Shown: one piece after another, positions 1-5,034 of the stretch
Position numbering within the stretch: the first letter of the stretch is position 1
How the letters are laid out: each line of letters begins with the position of its first letter
DNA from: Prevotella sp.
GTDB taxonomy: Bacteria > Bacteroidota > Bacteroidia > Bacteroidales > Bacteroidaceae
Assembly: GCA_017428805.1 (NCBI GenBank)
Contig: JAFRQC010000166.1
Span: 1 to 6,908 of the forward strand
Length of the DNA stretch: 6,908 nt
Reading direction: 5' to 3'
Position numbers and translations under genes: made by a program
The notes under the pieces: model-generated
Databases searched by the model: none
The model's input: only the letters and a program-made list of their open reading frames with translations
What the model was told of the DNA's origin: nothing

Positions 1-21
1 GGAAGAAAGAGGTGCTGAAGC

Positions 22-1047
22 CTATTCAGGTAAAGTACTGAACGTCTTCCGACCCTTCACGTAATACTGCCAGAGCAGGGAGAAGCCCTTTCGCTCTGGC
101 ACTCTTTTGTCCACACGACTGGCCTGGATCTTCTTGCGATCAGCCTCAAAGTCCTTCCGCCAGTGCTTAAAAGCCCTGCGGGCCCGATAGACAGCCCGGA
201 AGTCGCCCACGTTGCGTTTCAGGATGAGCATCTCCCACGCAGCCAGGTAATCTAACCACCAGCGCCAGCGCATTACGCGCGATAACTCATTGTCAGGCAG
301 ACACTTATAGAGCATCGTCAAATTATTGCGGAAGTTCAGAAACGTCTTCATCGGATTGCTCTTCGGCAGCGTGCCGCCACCCACATGGTACACCTGCGAC
401 TCAGGCAGACAGACAATCCTGCGGCCCTTGATGCGCAGCCGCCAGCACAGGTCGATCTCCTCGTTGTGGGCGAAGAAGCGCCCGTCGAGACCGTCCACGT
501 CCCAATAGTCCTTACTACGGATCATCAGCGCAGCACCCGTCGCCCAGAGCACGTCAGCCAGCGTGTCGTACTGTCCGTTGTCAGCCTCCACCGTCTCGAA
601 CACCCTGCCGCGACAGAAGGGATAGCCGTAGGTATCGAGATAGCCCCCACTCGCTCCGGCATACTCAAACTGGTCTTTGTCGAAGATCGAGAGCAGCTTC
701 GGCTGGCAGGCGGCCACGTCCGGATGACTGTCTAAATACTCGATCATCGGTGTCAGCCAGTGGTGCGTCACCTCGATGTCTGAGTTCAGCAGCAGATAAT
801 ACTCCGCCTCAATCTCCCTCAGGGCCCTGTTATAACCCTCGGCAAAGCCCCAGTTCTTGTCGAGCACGATCAGCCTGACCTCCGGGAAGTGCTGTCTGAG
901 CAGCGCCAGCGAGTCGTCCGTCGAGGCATTGTCAGCCACATAGACCGTCGCCTCGTCCCTCGAATAGCGCAACACGGAGGGCAGATACTCCTTGAGCATC
1001 TTCTCCCCGTTCCAGTTCAATATGACGATTGCCACCTTCTTTTCCAT
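22..1047 (-). CDS. Family 2 glycosyltransferase (rhamnosyltransferase-like)
   Basis: This 341-residue protein is a GT-A fold glycosyltransferase of family GT2, which transfers a sugar from a nucleotide-sugar donor during cell-surface glycan or polysaccharide synthesis. The first beta strand VAIVILNWNG is at residues 5-14, DNAST follows at 40-44, and the DXD-type metal and donor site is the NSD in LLLNSDIEV (88-90). The acceptor-side motifs are ATGAALMIRS (169-178), HNEEIDLCWR (194-203, likely catalytic acidic pair) and HVGGGT (221-226). The layout is that of the WbbL/RfbF-like rhamnosyltransferase group, but donor and acceptor cannot be read from the sequence. The C-terminal third is rich in Trp, Arg and Lys with no clear membrane span, so peripheral membrane contact is plausible. 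The ATG start at 1047 gives the expected MEKKVAIVILNWNG N-terminus. It lies 12 bases after mtaB on the same strand, so cotranscription is likely. Only 21 bases of the window follow its stop. Confidence 0.9.
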   Translation of the reverse strand: MEKKVAIVILNWNGEKMLKEYLPSVLRYSRDEATVYVADNASTDDSLALLRQHFPEVRLIVLDKNWGFAEGYNRALREIEAEYYLLLNSDIEVTHHWLTPMIEYLDSHPDVAACQPKLLSIFDKDQFEYAGASGGYLDTYGYPFCRGRVFETVEADNGQYDTLADVLWATGAALMIRSKDYWDVDGLDGRFFAHNEEIDLCWRLRIKGRRIVCLPESQVYHVGGGTLPKSNPMKTFLNFRNNLTMLYKCLPDNELSRVMRWRWWLDYLAAWEMLILKRNVGDFRAVYRARRAFKHWRKDFEADRKKIQASRVDKRVPERKGFSLLWQYYVKGRKTFSTLPE

Positions 1048-1059
1048 CTCGCGCGTACC

Positions 1060-2424
1060 TTATTTAATATATAGTGCCTGTTTGTCGGGCGTCAGTTCAC
1101 CAAGTCTGACCTTCACCAGCTGGTTGTCGAGTGCAGGATCGGCATCCTTGGCCGGGAGCTCTACACGGATGTAGTTCCTCGTGAAGCCGTGCATTGCCCT
1201 GCCGCGCGTCGCCTTCTCAAACAGCACCTCCGCCTCCTGGCCAATATGCCGACGATAAAACGCCTCCGTCTTCTCATCCGACAGGTCGAGCAGCCGTTTC
1301 GAGCGCAGTTTCTTGTCCTTGTCGCTCACCACGTAGGGGATGCTCAGGGCCGATGTGCCAGGGCGCTCCGAATAGGGAAACACGTGCAGCTGCGTCACGT
1401 CGAGGTCGTTGAGGAACGTATAGGTCTCCTCGAAACACTCAGGCGTCTCACCACGACAGCCCACCATCACGTCCACGCCGATAAACGCATCGGGCATCAG
1501 CGACTTGATGCGGTGGATCTTGTCGGCAAACAGCTGGGCGTCGTAGTGCCTGTGCATCAGCTTCAGCACCGTGTCGCTGCCGCTCTGCAAGGGAATGTGG
1601 AAATGCGGCATAAATGCCCGGCTCTCGGCACAGAAGGCAATCAACTCATCCGACAGCAGGTCGGGCTCTAACGAACTGATCCTATAGCGGCTGATGCCCT
1701 CCACCCTGTCGAGAGCCTGCACCAGGTCGATGAACTTCTCACCTGTGGTCTTGCCGAAATCGCCGATGTTCACGCCCGTCAGCACGATCTCCTTGCCTCC
1801 CTCCCGGGCAGCCTCCTCAGCCTGTGCCACGAGAGAGGCGATGGTCGGATTCCGCGAGAAGCCTCTGGCGTATGGTATCGTGCAGTATGTGCAGAAATAG
1901 TCGCAGCCGTCCTGCACCTTCAGGAAATACCGCGTCCTGTTCCCCCTCGAACAGCTCGGCGCGAACGACTTGATATCCTTCGTCTTCTTAATATAATAAG
2001 GTGTCCCCTGCCCTTGATCATTTCTCTTTTCTCTTTCCTCTTTCCTCTTTCCTCCCTGATCCAACTTCTCACTCAAGAATTGGATCAGCTGCGCCTTCTC
2101 ATCCGAGCCCAGCACGAGATCCACGCCCTCTATCTTCGCCACCGCCTCGGCTTCAAGCTGCGCATAGCATCCCGTCACCACGACGAACGCCCCTGGGTGC
2201 TGCCTCACCATCCTATGGATGGCCTGACGGCACTTATGGTCGGCCACCTCCGTCACCGAGCAGGTGTTGATCAGGCAGATATCAGCCTGCTCACCCTTCT
2301 CAGCTGTGCGCACGCCCATCTCCTGCAGCAGCTTCCCGAAGGTCGATGTCTCTGAGAAGTTCAACTTGCAGCCCAGCGTATAATACGCCGCCTTTTTTCC
2401 TTGGAACGCCGAAGAATTAATCAT
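1060..2424 (-). CDS. mtaB: tRNA (N6-L-threonylcarbamoyladenosine(37)-C2)-methylthiotransferase MtaB
   Basis: MtaB is a radical-SAM enzyme that uses two [4Fe-4S] clusters to add a methylthio group to t6A37 in ANN-decoding tRNAs, giving ms2t6A, in the cytoplasm. The N-terminal UPF0004 domain has its three cluster cysteines at C19 (TLGCKLN), C55 (INTC) and C86 (TGCYAQ). The radical-SAM motif CxxxCxxC is C174-C178-C181 in DGCDYFCTYC. A TRAM RNA-binding domain fills about residues 390-454. The length of 454 is slightly above the usual for the family; the excess sits in the linker at residues 121-137, where a charged stretch (GGKRKEEREKR) is encoded by a heptamer tandem repeat. The start ATG at 2424 yields MINSSAFQGKKAAYYTLGC, matching how Bacteroidales MtaB proteins begin as I recall them. 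MiaB and RimO are the alternatives; the FSPSCSRG-like linker (FAPSCSRG) and TLGCKLN favour MtaB. Confidence 0.94.
   Translation of the reverse strand: MINSSAFQGKKAAYYTLGCKLNFSETSTFGKLLQEMGVRTAEKGEQADICLINTCSVTEVADHKCRQAIHRMVRQHPGAFVVVTGCYAQLEAEAVAKIEGVDLVLGSDEKAQLIQFLSEKLDQGGKRKEEREKRNDQGQGTPYYIKKTKDIKSFAPSCSRGNRTRYFLKVQDGCDYFCTYCTIPYARGFSRNPTIASLVAQAEEAAREGGKEIVLTGVNIGDFGKTTGEKFIDLVQALDRVEGISRYRISSLEPDLLSDELIAFCAESRAFMPHFHIPLQSGSDTVLKLMHRHYDAQLFADKIHRIKSLMPDAFIGVDVMVGCRGETPECFEETYTFLNDLDVTQLHVFPYSERPGTSALSIPYVVSDKDKKLRSKRLLDLSDEKTEAFYRRHIGQEAEVLFEKATRGRAMHGFTRNYIRVELPAKDADPALDNQLVKVRLGELTPDKQALYIK
2023..2057 (-). repeat. Heptamer tandem array inside mtaB
   Basis: On the plus strand five 7-base units run in succession: TCTCTTT, TCTCTTT, CCTCTTT, CCTCTTT, CCTCCCT. 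On the coding (minus) strand this is a purine-rich GGAAAGA-type array that runs into AATGATC. The 5-mer TGATC stands on both sides (2015-2019 and 2057-2061), exactly 42 bases apart. Removing one 42-base period would keep the mtaB frame and join LDQ directly to GQGTPYY. The array encodes the charged linker between the UPF0004 and radical-SAM domains (about residues 123-134). It looks like an insertion or an expanded short repeat tolerated in a variable loop. Confidence 0.85.
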
Positions 2425-2448
2425 TTTTTCACCTTTTCACTTTTTCAC
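2425..2448 (-). repeat. Octamer array abutting the mtaB start codon
   Basis: Read on the minus strand, three 8-base units GTGAAAAA, GTGAAAAG, GTGAAAAA directly precede the ATG of mtaB, and a degenerate further unit (TGAAAAGG) extends the tract to 2456. The array occupies the position of the ribosome binding site, and there is no Shine-Dalgarno sequence. An A-rich leader is usual for translation initiation in Bacteroidetes, but the strict octamer periodicity is not needed for that. It resembles the array inside mtaB and the arrays flanking 4855-5034. Confidence 0.8.
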
Positions 2449-2476
2449 CCTTTTCAAGGCCGTCTGTTATCGGGCA

Positions 2477-2484
2477 CAAAGGTA
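2477..2484 (-). promoter_or_regulatory. Putative promoter -7 box for mtaB
   Basis: The minus strand reads TACCTTTG, a perfect match to the Bacteroidetes -7 consensus TAnnTTTG. The predicted transcript would start near 2470 with a leader of about 45 bases holding the octamer array. No good -33 TTTG is present; a TTG at 2507-2509 on the minus strand is 22 bases away. The surrounding interval 2425-2714 is AT-rich, with long A and T runs, and carries no gene that I can support. Confidence 0.6.
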
Positions 2485-2653
2485 CATCTTTTTTCTCAAA
2501 TTTCATCAATTTTTGGCAATTTTCGAATAAAGGGCAAAAATACACTAAATTTTAACATTTCGTATCTTATTGATTTTCAGCGTTTTGCAAAAAAGTTACA
2601 AAAATACCCTAAAAAAAATCGAAAAAAATGATACGCCGTATTAAAAATATGCG

Positions 2654-2661
2654 TAACTTTG
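2654..2661 (+). promoter_or_regulatory. Putative promoter -7 box for the small lipoprotein gene
   Basis: TAACTTTG, followed by CAGCG, matches TAnnTTTG exactly and sits 53 bases before the lipoprotein ATG, giving a leader of about 45-50 bases. The -33 region (about 2630-2636) has no TTTG but overlaps the small palindrome ATACG-C-CGTAT at 2631-2641. Translation of the gene starts after an A-rich run (TTAGAAAAA) rather than a Shine-Dalgarno sequence. Confidence 0.65.
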
Positions 2662-2714
2662 CAGCGTTTTAATAAACAAATGATTGTTTTACAGATTTAA
2701 AAGCATTAGAAAAA

Positions 2715-2894
2715 ATGAAGAAATTAGTATTTATGTTCGTAGCAGTTGCTGCTATCTCTTTCGCTTCTTGTGGTAACAAGGCTCAGGCTCCTGCTGAGGA
2801 GGTTGTAGACTCTATCGCTGAGGTCGTTGATAGCGTTGTTGACAGTCTCGCTGCTGATAGCGTAGTTGCTGACTCTGCTGCTGTTGCTGAGTAA
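2715..2894 (+). CDS. Small acidic lipoprotein (59 residues)
   Basis: I recognise no specific function. The protein starts MKKLVFMFVAVAAISFASC: two lysines, a hydrophobic stretch and a lipobox-like FASC with the lipidated cysteine at position 19, so export and lipoprotein signal peptidase cleavage are predicted. The mature part is about 41 residues made almost only of Ala, Val, Ser, Asp and Glu, with nine acidic residues and no Lys or Arg after K22. Five Asp-Ser pairs (residues 32, 39, 43, 48, 53) and three VVDS copies (30-33, 37-40, 41-44) make it a degenerate repeat. The residues after the cysteine (GNKAQA) lack the acidic surface-export signal known from some Bacteroidetes, so a periplasm-facing anchor is more likely than display on the surface. 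Codons are dominated by GCT and GTT, suggesting strong expression. It has its own promoter and terminator. Short Bacteroidales lipoproteins of this look are familiar to me but uncharacterised. Confidence 0.85.
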   Translation: MKKLVFMFVAVAAISFASCGNKAQAPAEEVVDSIAEVVDSVVDSLAADSVVADSAAVAE

Positions 2895-2922
2895 TTTATT
2901 ATTCAACGAACAATTGAGAGAA

Positions 2923-2960
2923 AAAGGCCGTTGGACGGGAGTCCAGCGGCCTTTCCTTTT
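2923..2960 (+). terminator. Rho-independent terminator of the lipoprotein gene
   Basis: A 14-base stem pairs 2923-2936 (AAAGGCCGTTGGAC) with 2941-2954 (GTCCAGCGGCCTTT), with one G-U pair and the loop GGGA, followed by CCTTTT. It begins 28 bases after the lipoprotein stop and makes that gene a single-gene transcription unit. Confidence 0.88.
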
Positions 2961-2997
2961 CAAATAAGTAAATATGTAACTGTCAATTTGTGAAATT

Positions 2998-3375
2998 ATG
3001 GAAAAGAAACGTACTACACCGGAGAGGATCACGGAACTGGGGCCGAACGAGATATTCGTGTTCGGCAGTAACCTGCAGGGTATGCACGGCGGTGGGGCGG
3101 CGTATATCGCCTACCGCAAGTTTGGAGCCATTATGGGACAGGGCGTCGGGCTGCAGGGCCAGAGCTATGGCATCCCCACGATGCAGGGTGGCGTGGAGAC
3201 CATCCGTCCGTATGTGGATGAGTTTATTGAGTTTGCCAAGGCGCACCAGGAACTGACGTTCCTCGTCACCCGCATCGGCTGCGGCATAGCCGGATTCACG
3301 GATGAGGAGATCTCGCCACTGTTCGAGCAGGCCCGCGATGTGGAGAATATCGTGCTGCCGGAAGGCTGGGGTTAA
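2998..3375 (+). CDS. A1S_2505-like family protein with macrodomain-like motifs
   Basis: The 125-residue protein resembles the family named A1S_2505 phage non-structural protein, found in phages and scattered in bacterial genomes; its biochemical role is not established as far as I know. Visible conserved blocks are FVFGSNLQGMHGGGAA (residues 20-35), GQGVGLQGQSYGIPT (47-61) and VTRIGCGIAGFTDEEI (90-105). The order of a glycine-rich loop after a small hydrophobic strand, then a second glycine loop (IGCGIAGF), recalls macrodomain-type ADP-ribose or nucleotide binding, but that is inference. There is no signal peptide or membrane span. The ATG at 2998 follows AT-rich sequence (TTTGTGAAATT) without a Shine-Dalgarno sequence; no convincing promoter lies between it and the terminator at 2960. 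It converges on the ribosomal operon. Base composition and codon use look like the neighbours, so recent transfer is not evident. Confidence 0.75.
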   Translation: MEKKRTTPERITELGPNEIFVFGSNLQGMHGGGAAYIAYRKFGAIMGQGVGLQGQSYGIPTMQGGVETIRPYVDEFIEFAKAHQELTFLVTRIGCGIAGFTDEEISPLFEQARDVENIVLPEGWG

Positions 3376-3379
3376 AACA

Positions 3380-3420
3380 GAAACAAAAGAAATCCCGAGG
3401 ACTTCGAAAAGCCCTCGGGA
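3380..3420 (-). terminator. Terminator of the rpsF-rpsR-rplI operon
   Basis: An 8-base stem pairs TCCCGAGG (3393-3400) with CCTCGGGA (3413-3420), with an inner CTT/AAG extension around a CGAA loop. On the minus strand the stem is followed by TTTCTTTTGTTTC, the expected T-rich tail, so it serves the minus-strand operon. On the plus strand the sequence after the stem (CGCTGTTG) has no T run. It lies 75 bases after rplI and 17 bases beyond the stop of the convergent gene at 2998-3375. Confidence 0.75.
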
Positions 3421-3495
3421 CGCTGTTGTAATAAATAATGATGCCTTACAGCAGTGATTAATTATTAATTGTTTTTGATTTAAAATTCGAAGGGG

Positions 3496-4104
3496 TTATG
3501 CCTCTGCGGGAGCTTCCTCCTCAGCGGGAGCATCGATAGCCTCAAGAGCTTCAGCCTCAGCCTCTGCCTCAGCAGCAGCGGCCTCGTCGGCAGCAGCCTT
3601 CTTGGCATCAGCAGCAGCCTTGATGGCAGCCTCAGCCTCAGCGGCAGCCTTCAGCTCAGCAGCGTTCTCAGCCACAACCTTCACGGGGATCTCAACGGTC
3701 ACCTCCTTGTGGAAGTGTACGAGAGCCACGTAGTCACCCAGCTTCTTGGCATCCTTCATGGTGACGATCTTACGATCGACATCCTTGCCCAGCTTCACGA
3801 GCTCGTCGGCCACCTGAGCGGCACCAACAGAACCATAGAGCTGACCGGTGGCACTCACCTTAGCGGCAATCTCGAGAGCCACGCCTTCGAGCTGTGCAGC
3901 CTTCTGCTCAGCGGCAGCCTTCTGGGCGGCAATCTTGTGAGCCTGCTGCTTCAGGTTCTCAGCGAGGATCTTCTTGGCCATCGGGCTGGCGATCACACCC
4001 TTTCCCTGGGGGATGAGGTAGTTACGGCCATAGCCTGACTTAACGTTCACGATATCGTTCTTGAATCCCAGACCGATAATATCTTCTTTCAGTATAATTT
4101 CCAT
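3496..4104 (-). CDS. rplI: Large-subunit ribosomal protein bL9 with C-terminal extension
   Basis: bL9 binds 23S rRNA at the base of the L1 stalk and helps keep the reading frame. The N-terminal domain carries the family signature: G13, N16, V21, G24-Y25, N28-Y29-L30, G34 and G36, S40. A long connecting helix rich in Ala, Lys and Gln (about 41-75) leads to the C-terminal domain (about 76-146). At 202 residues it is some 50 longer than the usual 147-150: residues about 148-202 form an extra tail of almost only Ala and Glu with a few Lys and Asp, likely helical at first and ending EEEAPAEA. Translation probably starts at ATG 4104, preceded by a strong Shine-Dalgarno (AAGGAGG) 10 bases upstream. 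It is the last gene of the rpsF-rpsR-rplI operon, 19 bases after rpsR. Confidence 0.97.
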   Translation of the reverse strand: MEIILKEDIIGLGFKNDIVNVKSGYGRNYLIPQGKGVIASPMAKKILAENLKQQAHKIAAQKAAAEQKAAQLEGVALEIAAKVSATGQLYGSVGAAQVADELVKLGKDVDRKIVTMKDAKKLGDYVALVHFHKEVTVEIPVKVVAENAAELKAAAEAEAAIKAAADAKKAAADEAAAAEAEAEAEALEAIDAPAEEEAPAEA

Positions 4105-4114
4105 AATCTTGCGT

Positions 4115-4121
4115 CCTCCTT
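4115..4121 (-). promoter_or_regulatory. Strong Shine-Dalgarno sequence before rplI
   Basis: The minus strand reads AAGGAGG, ten bases before the rplI ATG. Such a full anti-Shine-Dalgarno match is rare in Bacteroidetes, where initiation normally relies on A-rich leaders. It lies in non-coding spacer (the rpsR stop is at 4124), so protein coding does not explain it. Confidence 0.8.
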
Positions 4122-4123
4122 AA

Positions 4124-4390
4124 TTACTTCATCATGTCAGTTACATAAGGCAGCAGCGCAATCTGGCGGGCACGCTTCACGGCCTGAGCCACGCGACGCT
4201 GGTACTTCAGAGACGTTCCGGTGATGCGGCGGGGAAGAATCTTACCCTGCTCGTTGAGGAACTTCTTCAGGAACTCGGGATCTTTGTAGTCGATGTACTT
4301 AATACCGCTCTTCTTGAAACGGCAGTACTTCTTACGCTTCGTGTCGATAGTGGGAGCGTTCAGATAACGGATTTCACTCTGTTCTGCCAT
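4124..4390 (-). CDS. rpsR: Small-subunit ribosomal protein bS18
   Basis: bS18 pairs with bS6 on the platform of the 30S subunit near the 16S rRNA 3' end. The 88-residue protein has the typical core: [17 protein letters not shown] (about 21-37), [17 protein letters not shown] (51-67) and [13 protein letters not shown] (69-81). It is of normal length. ATG 4390 is two bases after the rpsF stop and is preceded at seven bases by GAGGAGG, so coupled translation is likely. In Bacteroidetes ribosomes bS18, with bS6 and bS21, has been reported to help hide the anti-Shine-Dalgarno tail. Confidence 0.98.
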   Translation of the reverse strand: MAEQSEIRYLNAPTIDTKRKKYCRFKKSGIKYIDYKDPEFLKKFLNEQGKILPRRITGTSLKYQRRVAQAVKRARQIALLPYVTDMMK

Positions 4391-4392
4391 AA

Positions 4393-4740
4393 TTAAGCCT
4401 CCTCTTCTTTTTTACCAAGCTTTGCACGACGCTTCTCGGCGTACTCAATTGCATACTTGTCAAGTTTAACGGTCTGGAAACGGATGACCTTCTCGTCACG
4501 ACGGAAAGCAGTCTCCAGCACTTTGATCACTTCTGGCTCAGCCTTGAACTCTACGAGGCAGTAGAAACCTGTAGACTTCTTCTGAATAGCATAAGCCATC
4601 TTCTTCAATCCCCAGGCCTCTTCGTTGACGATCTCTGCACCCTGCTCGGTCAGGACCTTCTTGAATTTTGCGGCCGTTTCCTTCATCTGTTCATCAGACA
4701 AAACGGGAGTTAAAATGAAAACGGTTTCGTATTGATTCAT
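4393..4740 (-). CDS. rpsF: Small-subunit ribosomal protein bS6
   Basis: bS6 forms a heterodimer with bS18 on the 30S platform. The 115-residue sequence begins [18 protein letters not shown], as expected for the first beta strand, and shows the conserved [18 protein letters not shown] block (43-60) and the strand [13 protein letters not shown] (85-97). It ends in a short charged tail KKEEEA whose GAGGAGG codons also serve as the Shine-Dalgarno of rpsR. It is the first gene of the operon; no ssb lies between it and rpsR, as is normal in Bacteroidetes. Its own start has only an A-rich leader (TTATTAAAGAAGT). Confidence 0.97.
   Translation of the reverse strand: MNQYETVFILTPVLSDEQMKETAAKFKKVLTEQGAEIVNEEAWGLKKMAYAIQKKSTGFYCLVEFKAEPEVIKVLETAFRRDEKVIRFQTVKLDKYAIEYAEKRRAKLGKKEEEA
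4398..4404 (-). promoter_or_regulatory. Shine-Dalgarno sequence of rpsR within the rpsF 3' end
   Basis: The minus strand reads GAGGAGG, seven bases before the rpsR ATG. The motif is made of the Glu-Glu-Ala codons at the end of rpsF, so part of it could be a by-product of the acidic tail, but spacing and match are ideal. Confidence 0.65.
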
Positions 4741-4786
4741 ACTTCTTTAATAAATAAAATTAATAATGTGCTTCGAAAAGCGGGTG

Positions 4787-4794
4787 CAAAGGTA
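4787..4794 (-). promoter_or_regulatory. Putative promoter -7 box for rpsF-rpsR-rplI
   Basis: The minus strand reads TACCTTTG followed by CACCC, a perfect TAnnTTTG -7 box 46 bases before the rpsF start. No clear -33 TTTG is visible; that region holds the left arm of the inverted repeat (4803-4843). The predicted leader contains a small hairpin with stem GCTT/AAGC and loop TTCG at 4770-4781. Confidence 0.65.
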
Positions 4795-4802
4795 CGAAGA
4801 TT

Positions 4803-4843
4803 AATTGAGATTTGAGAGTTGAGAATTGAGAGTCATGATTACT
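4803..4843 (+). repeat. Left arm of inverted repeat around the small membrane protein gene
   Basis: On the plus strand four 7-base units (ATTGAGA, TTTGAGA, GTTGAGA, ATTGAGA), followed by GTC, lead into ATGATTACT at 4835-4843. Its reverse complement matches the arm at 5026-5059 with one mismatch over 34 bases once a 7-base insertion (4828-4834, one extra unit) is allowed for. It lies between the stop of the small membrane protein gene and the rpsF promoter. Confidence 0.85.
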
Positions 4844-4854
4844 TTTAAGATTAT

Positions 4855-5034
4855 TTAATACTTATCGCCTAATTTTGCAGATTTTACGTGCAAAATGATG
4901 CCAAAGACTATCAAGGCGAGGCCCAAAAGCAATACCAAGTTGGAGGATGTCCAACCGAAAATGTAGCTGATAGCCAAAAGGATGGCGCCAATGGTTATTA
5001 GCGCCAATCCTCCATATTGCCTCAGAGTAATCAT
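4855..5034 (-). CDS. Small two-helix membrane protein (59 residues)
   Basis: I do not recognise a named family. The protein starts MITLRQYGG and has two hydrophobic helices, about residues 7-25 (GGLALITIGAILLAISYIF) and 33-49 (LVLLLGLALIVFGIILH), joined by the short loop GWTSSN and ending in a basic tail HVKSAKLGDKY. This suggests a helical hairpin in the inner membrane. ATG 5034 is the preferred start; a TTG three codons upstream (5043) is possible but lies within the repeat arm. The gene follows rprY by 29 bases on the same strand, so it is probably the third gene of the rprX-rprY transcript. The spacer is filled by the heptamer repeat, and the first three codons (ATG ATT ACT) are part of the repeat arm. 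A matching arm in opposite orientation begins 11 bases after the stop. Confidence 0.8.
   Translation of the reverse strand: MITLRQYGGLALITIGAILLAISYIFGWTSSNLVLLLGLALIVFGIILHVKSAKLGDKY

Noticed and set aside
326..735. Plus-strand open frames opposite the glycosyltransferase gene
   Set aside because: They are antisense to a gene with intact GT2 motifs; their proteins show no recognisable domain and are Arg/Val/Leu-rich as expected of antisense frames.
1189..2355. Long plus-strand open frames opposite mtaB
   Set aside because: mtaB has all six cluster cysteines and full length; the antisense products have low-complexity His/Arg/Pro composition and no motifs.
2401..2631. Plus-strand open frame in the mtaB-lipoprotein intergenic region
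   Set aside because: It begins inside mtaB on the opposite strand and runs through AT-rich promoter sequence, giving a Phe/Lys/Ser-rich product with no motif.
2724..3032. Minus-strand open frame opposite the small lipoprotein
   Set aside because: It overlaps a convincing lipoprotein gene with promoter and terminator, crosses the terminator hairpin, and shows no domain.
4835..4858. Seven-codon plus-strand frame starting ATG ATT ACT in the left repeat arm
   Set aside because: It ends at once (MITFKII) and its start is explained by the inverted repeat; perhaps a remnant, but not a gene on this evidence.
4981..5008. Direct repeat GCGCCAAT (4985-4992 and 5001-5008)
   Set aside because: It lies within the first membrane helix and is explained by repeated Ile/Gly/Ala/Leu codons.
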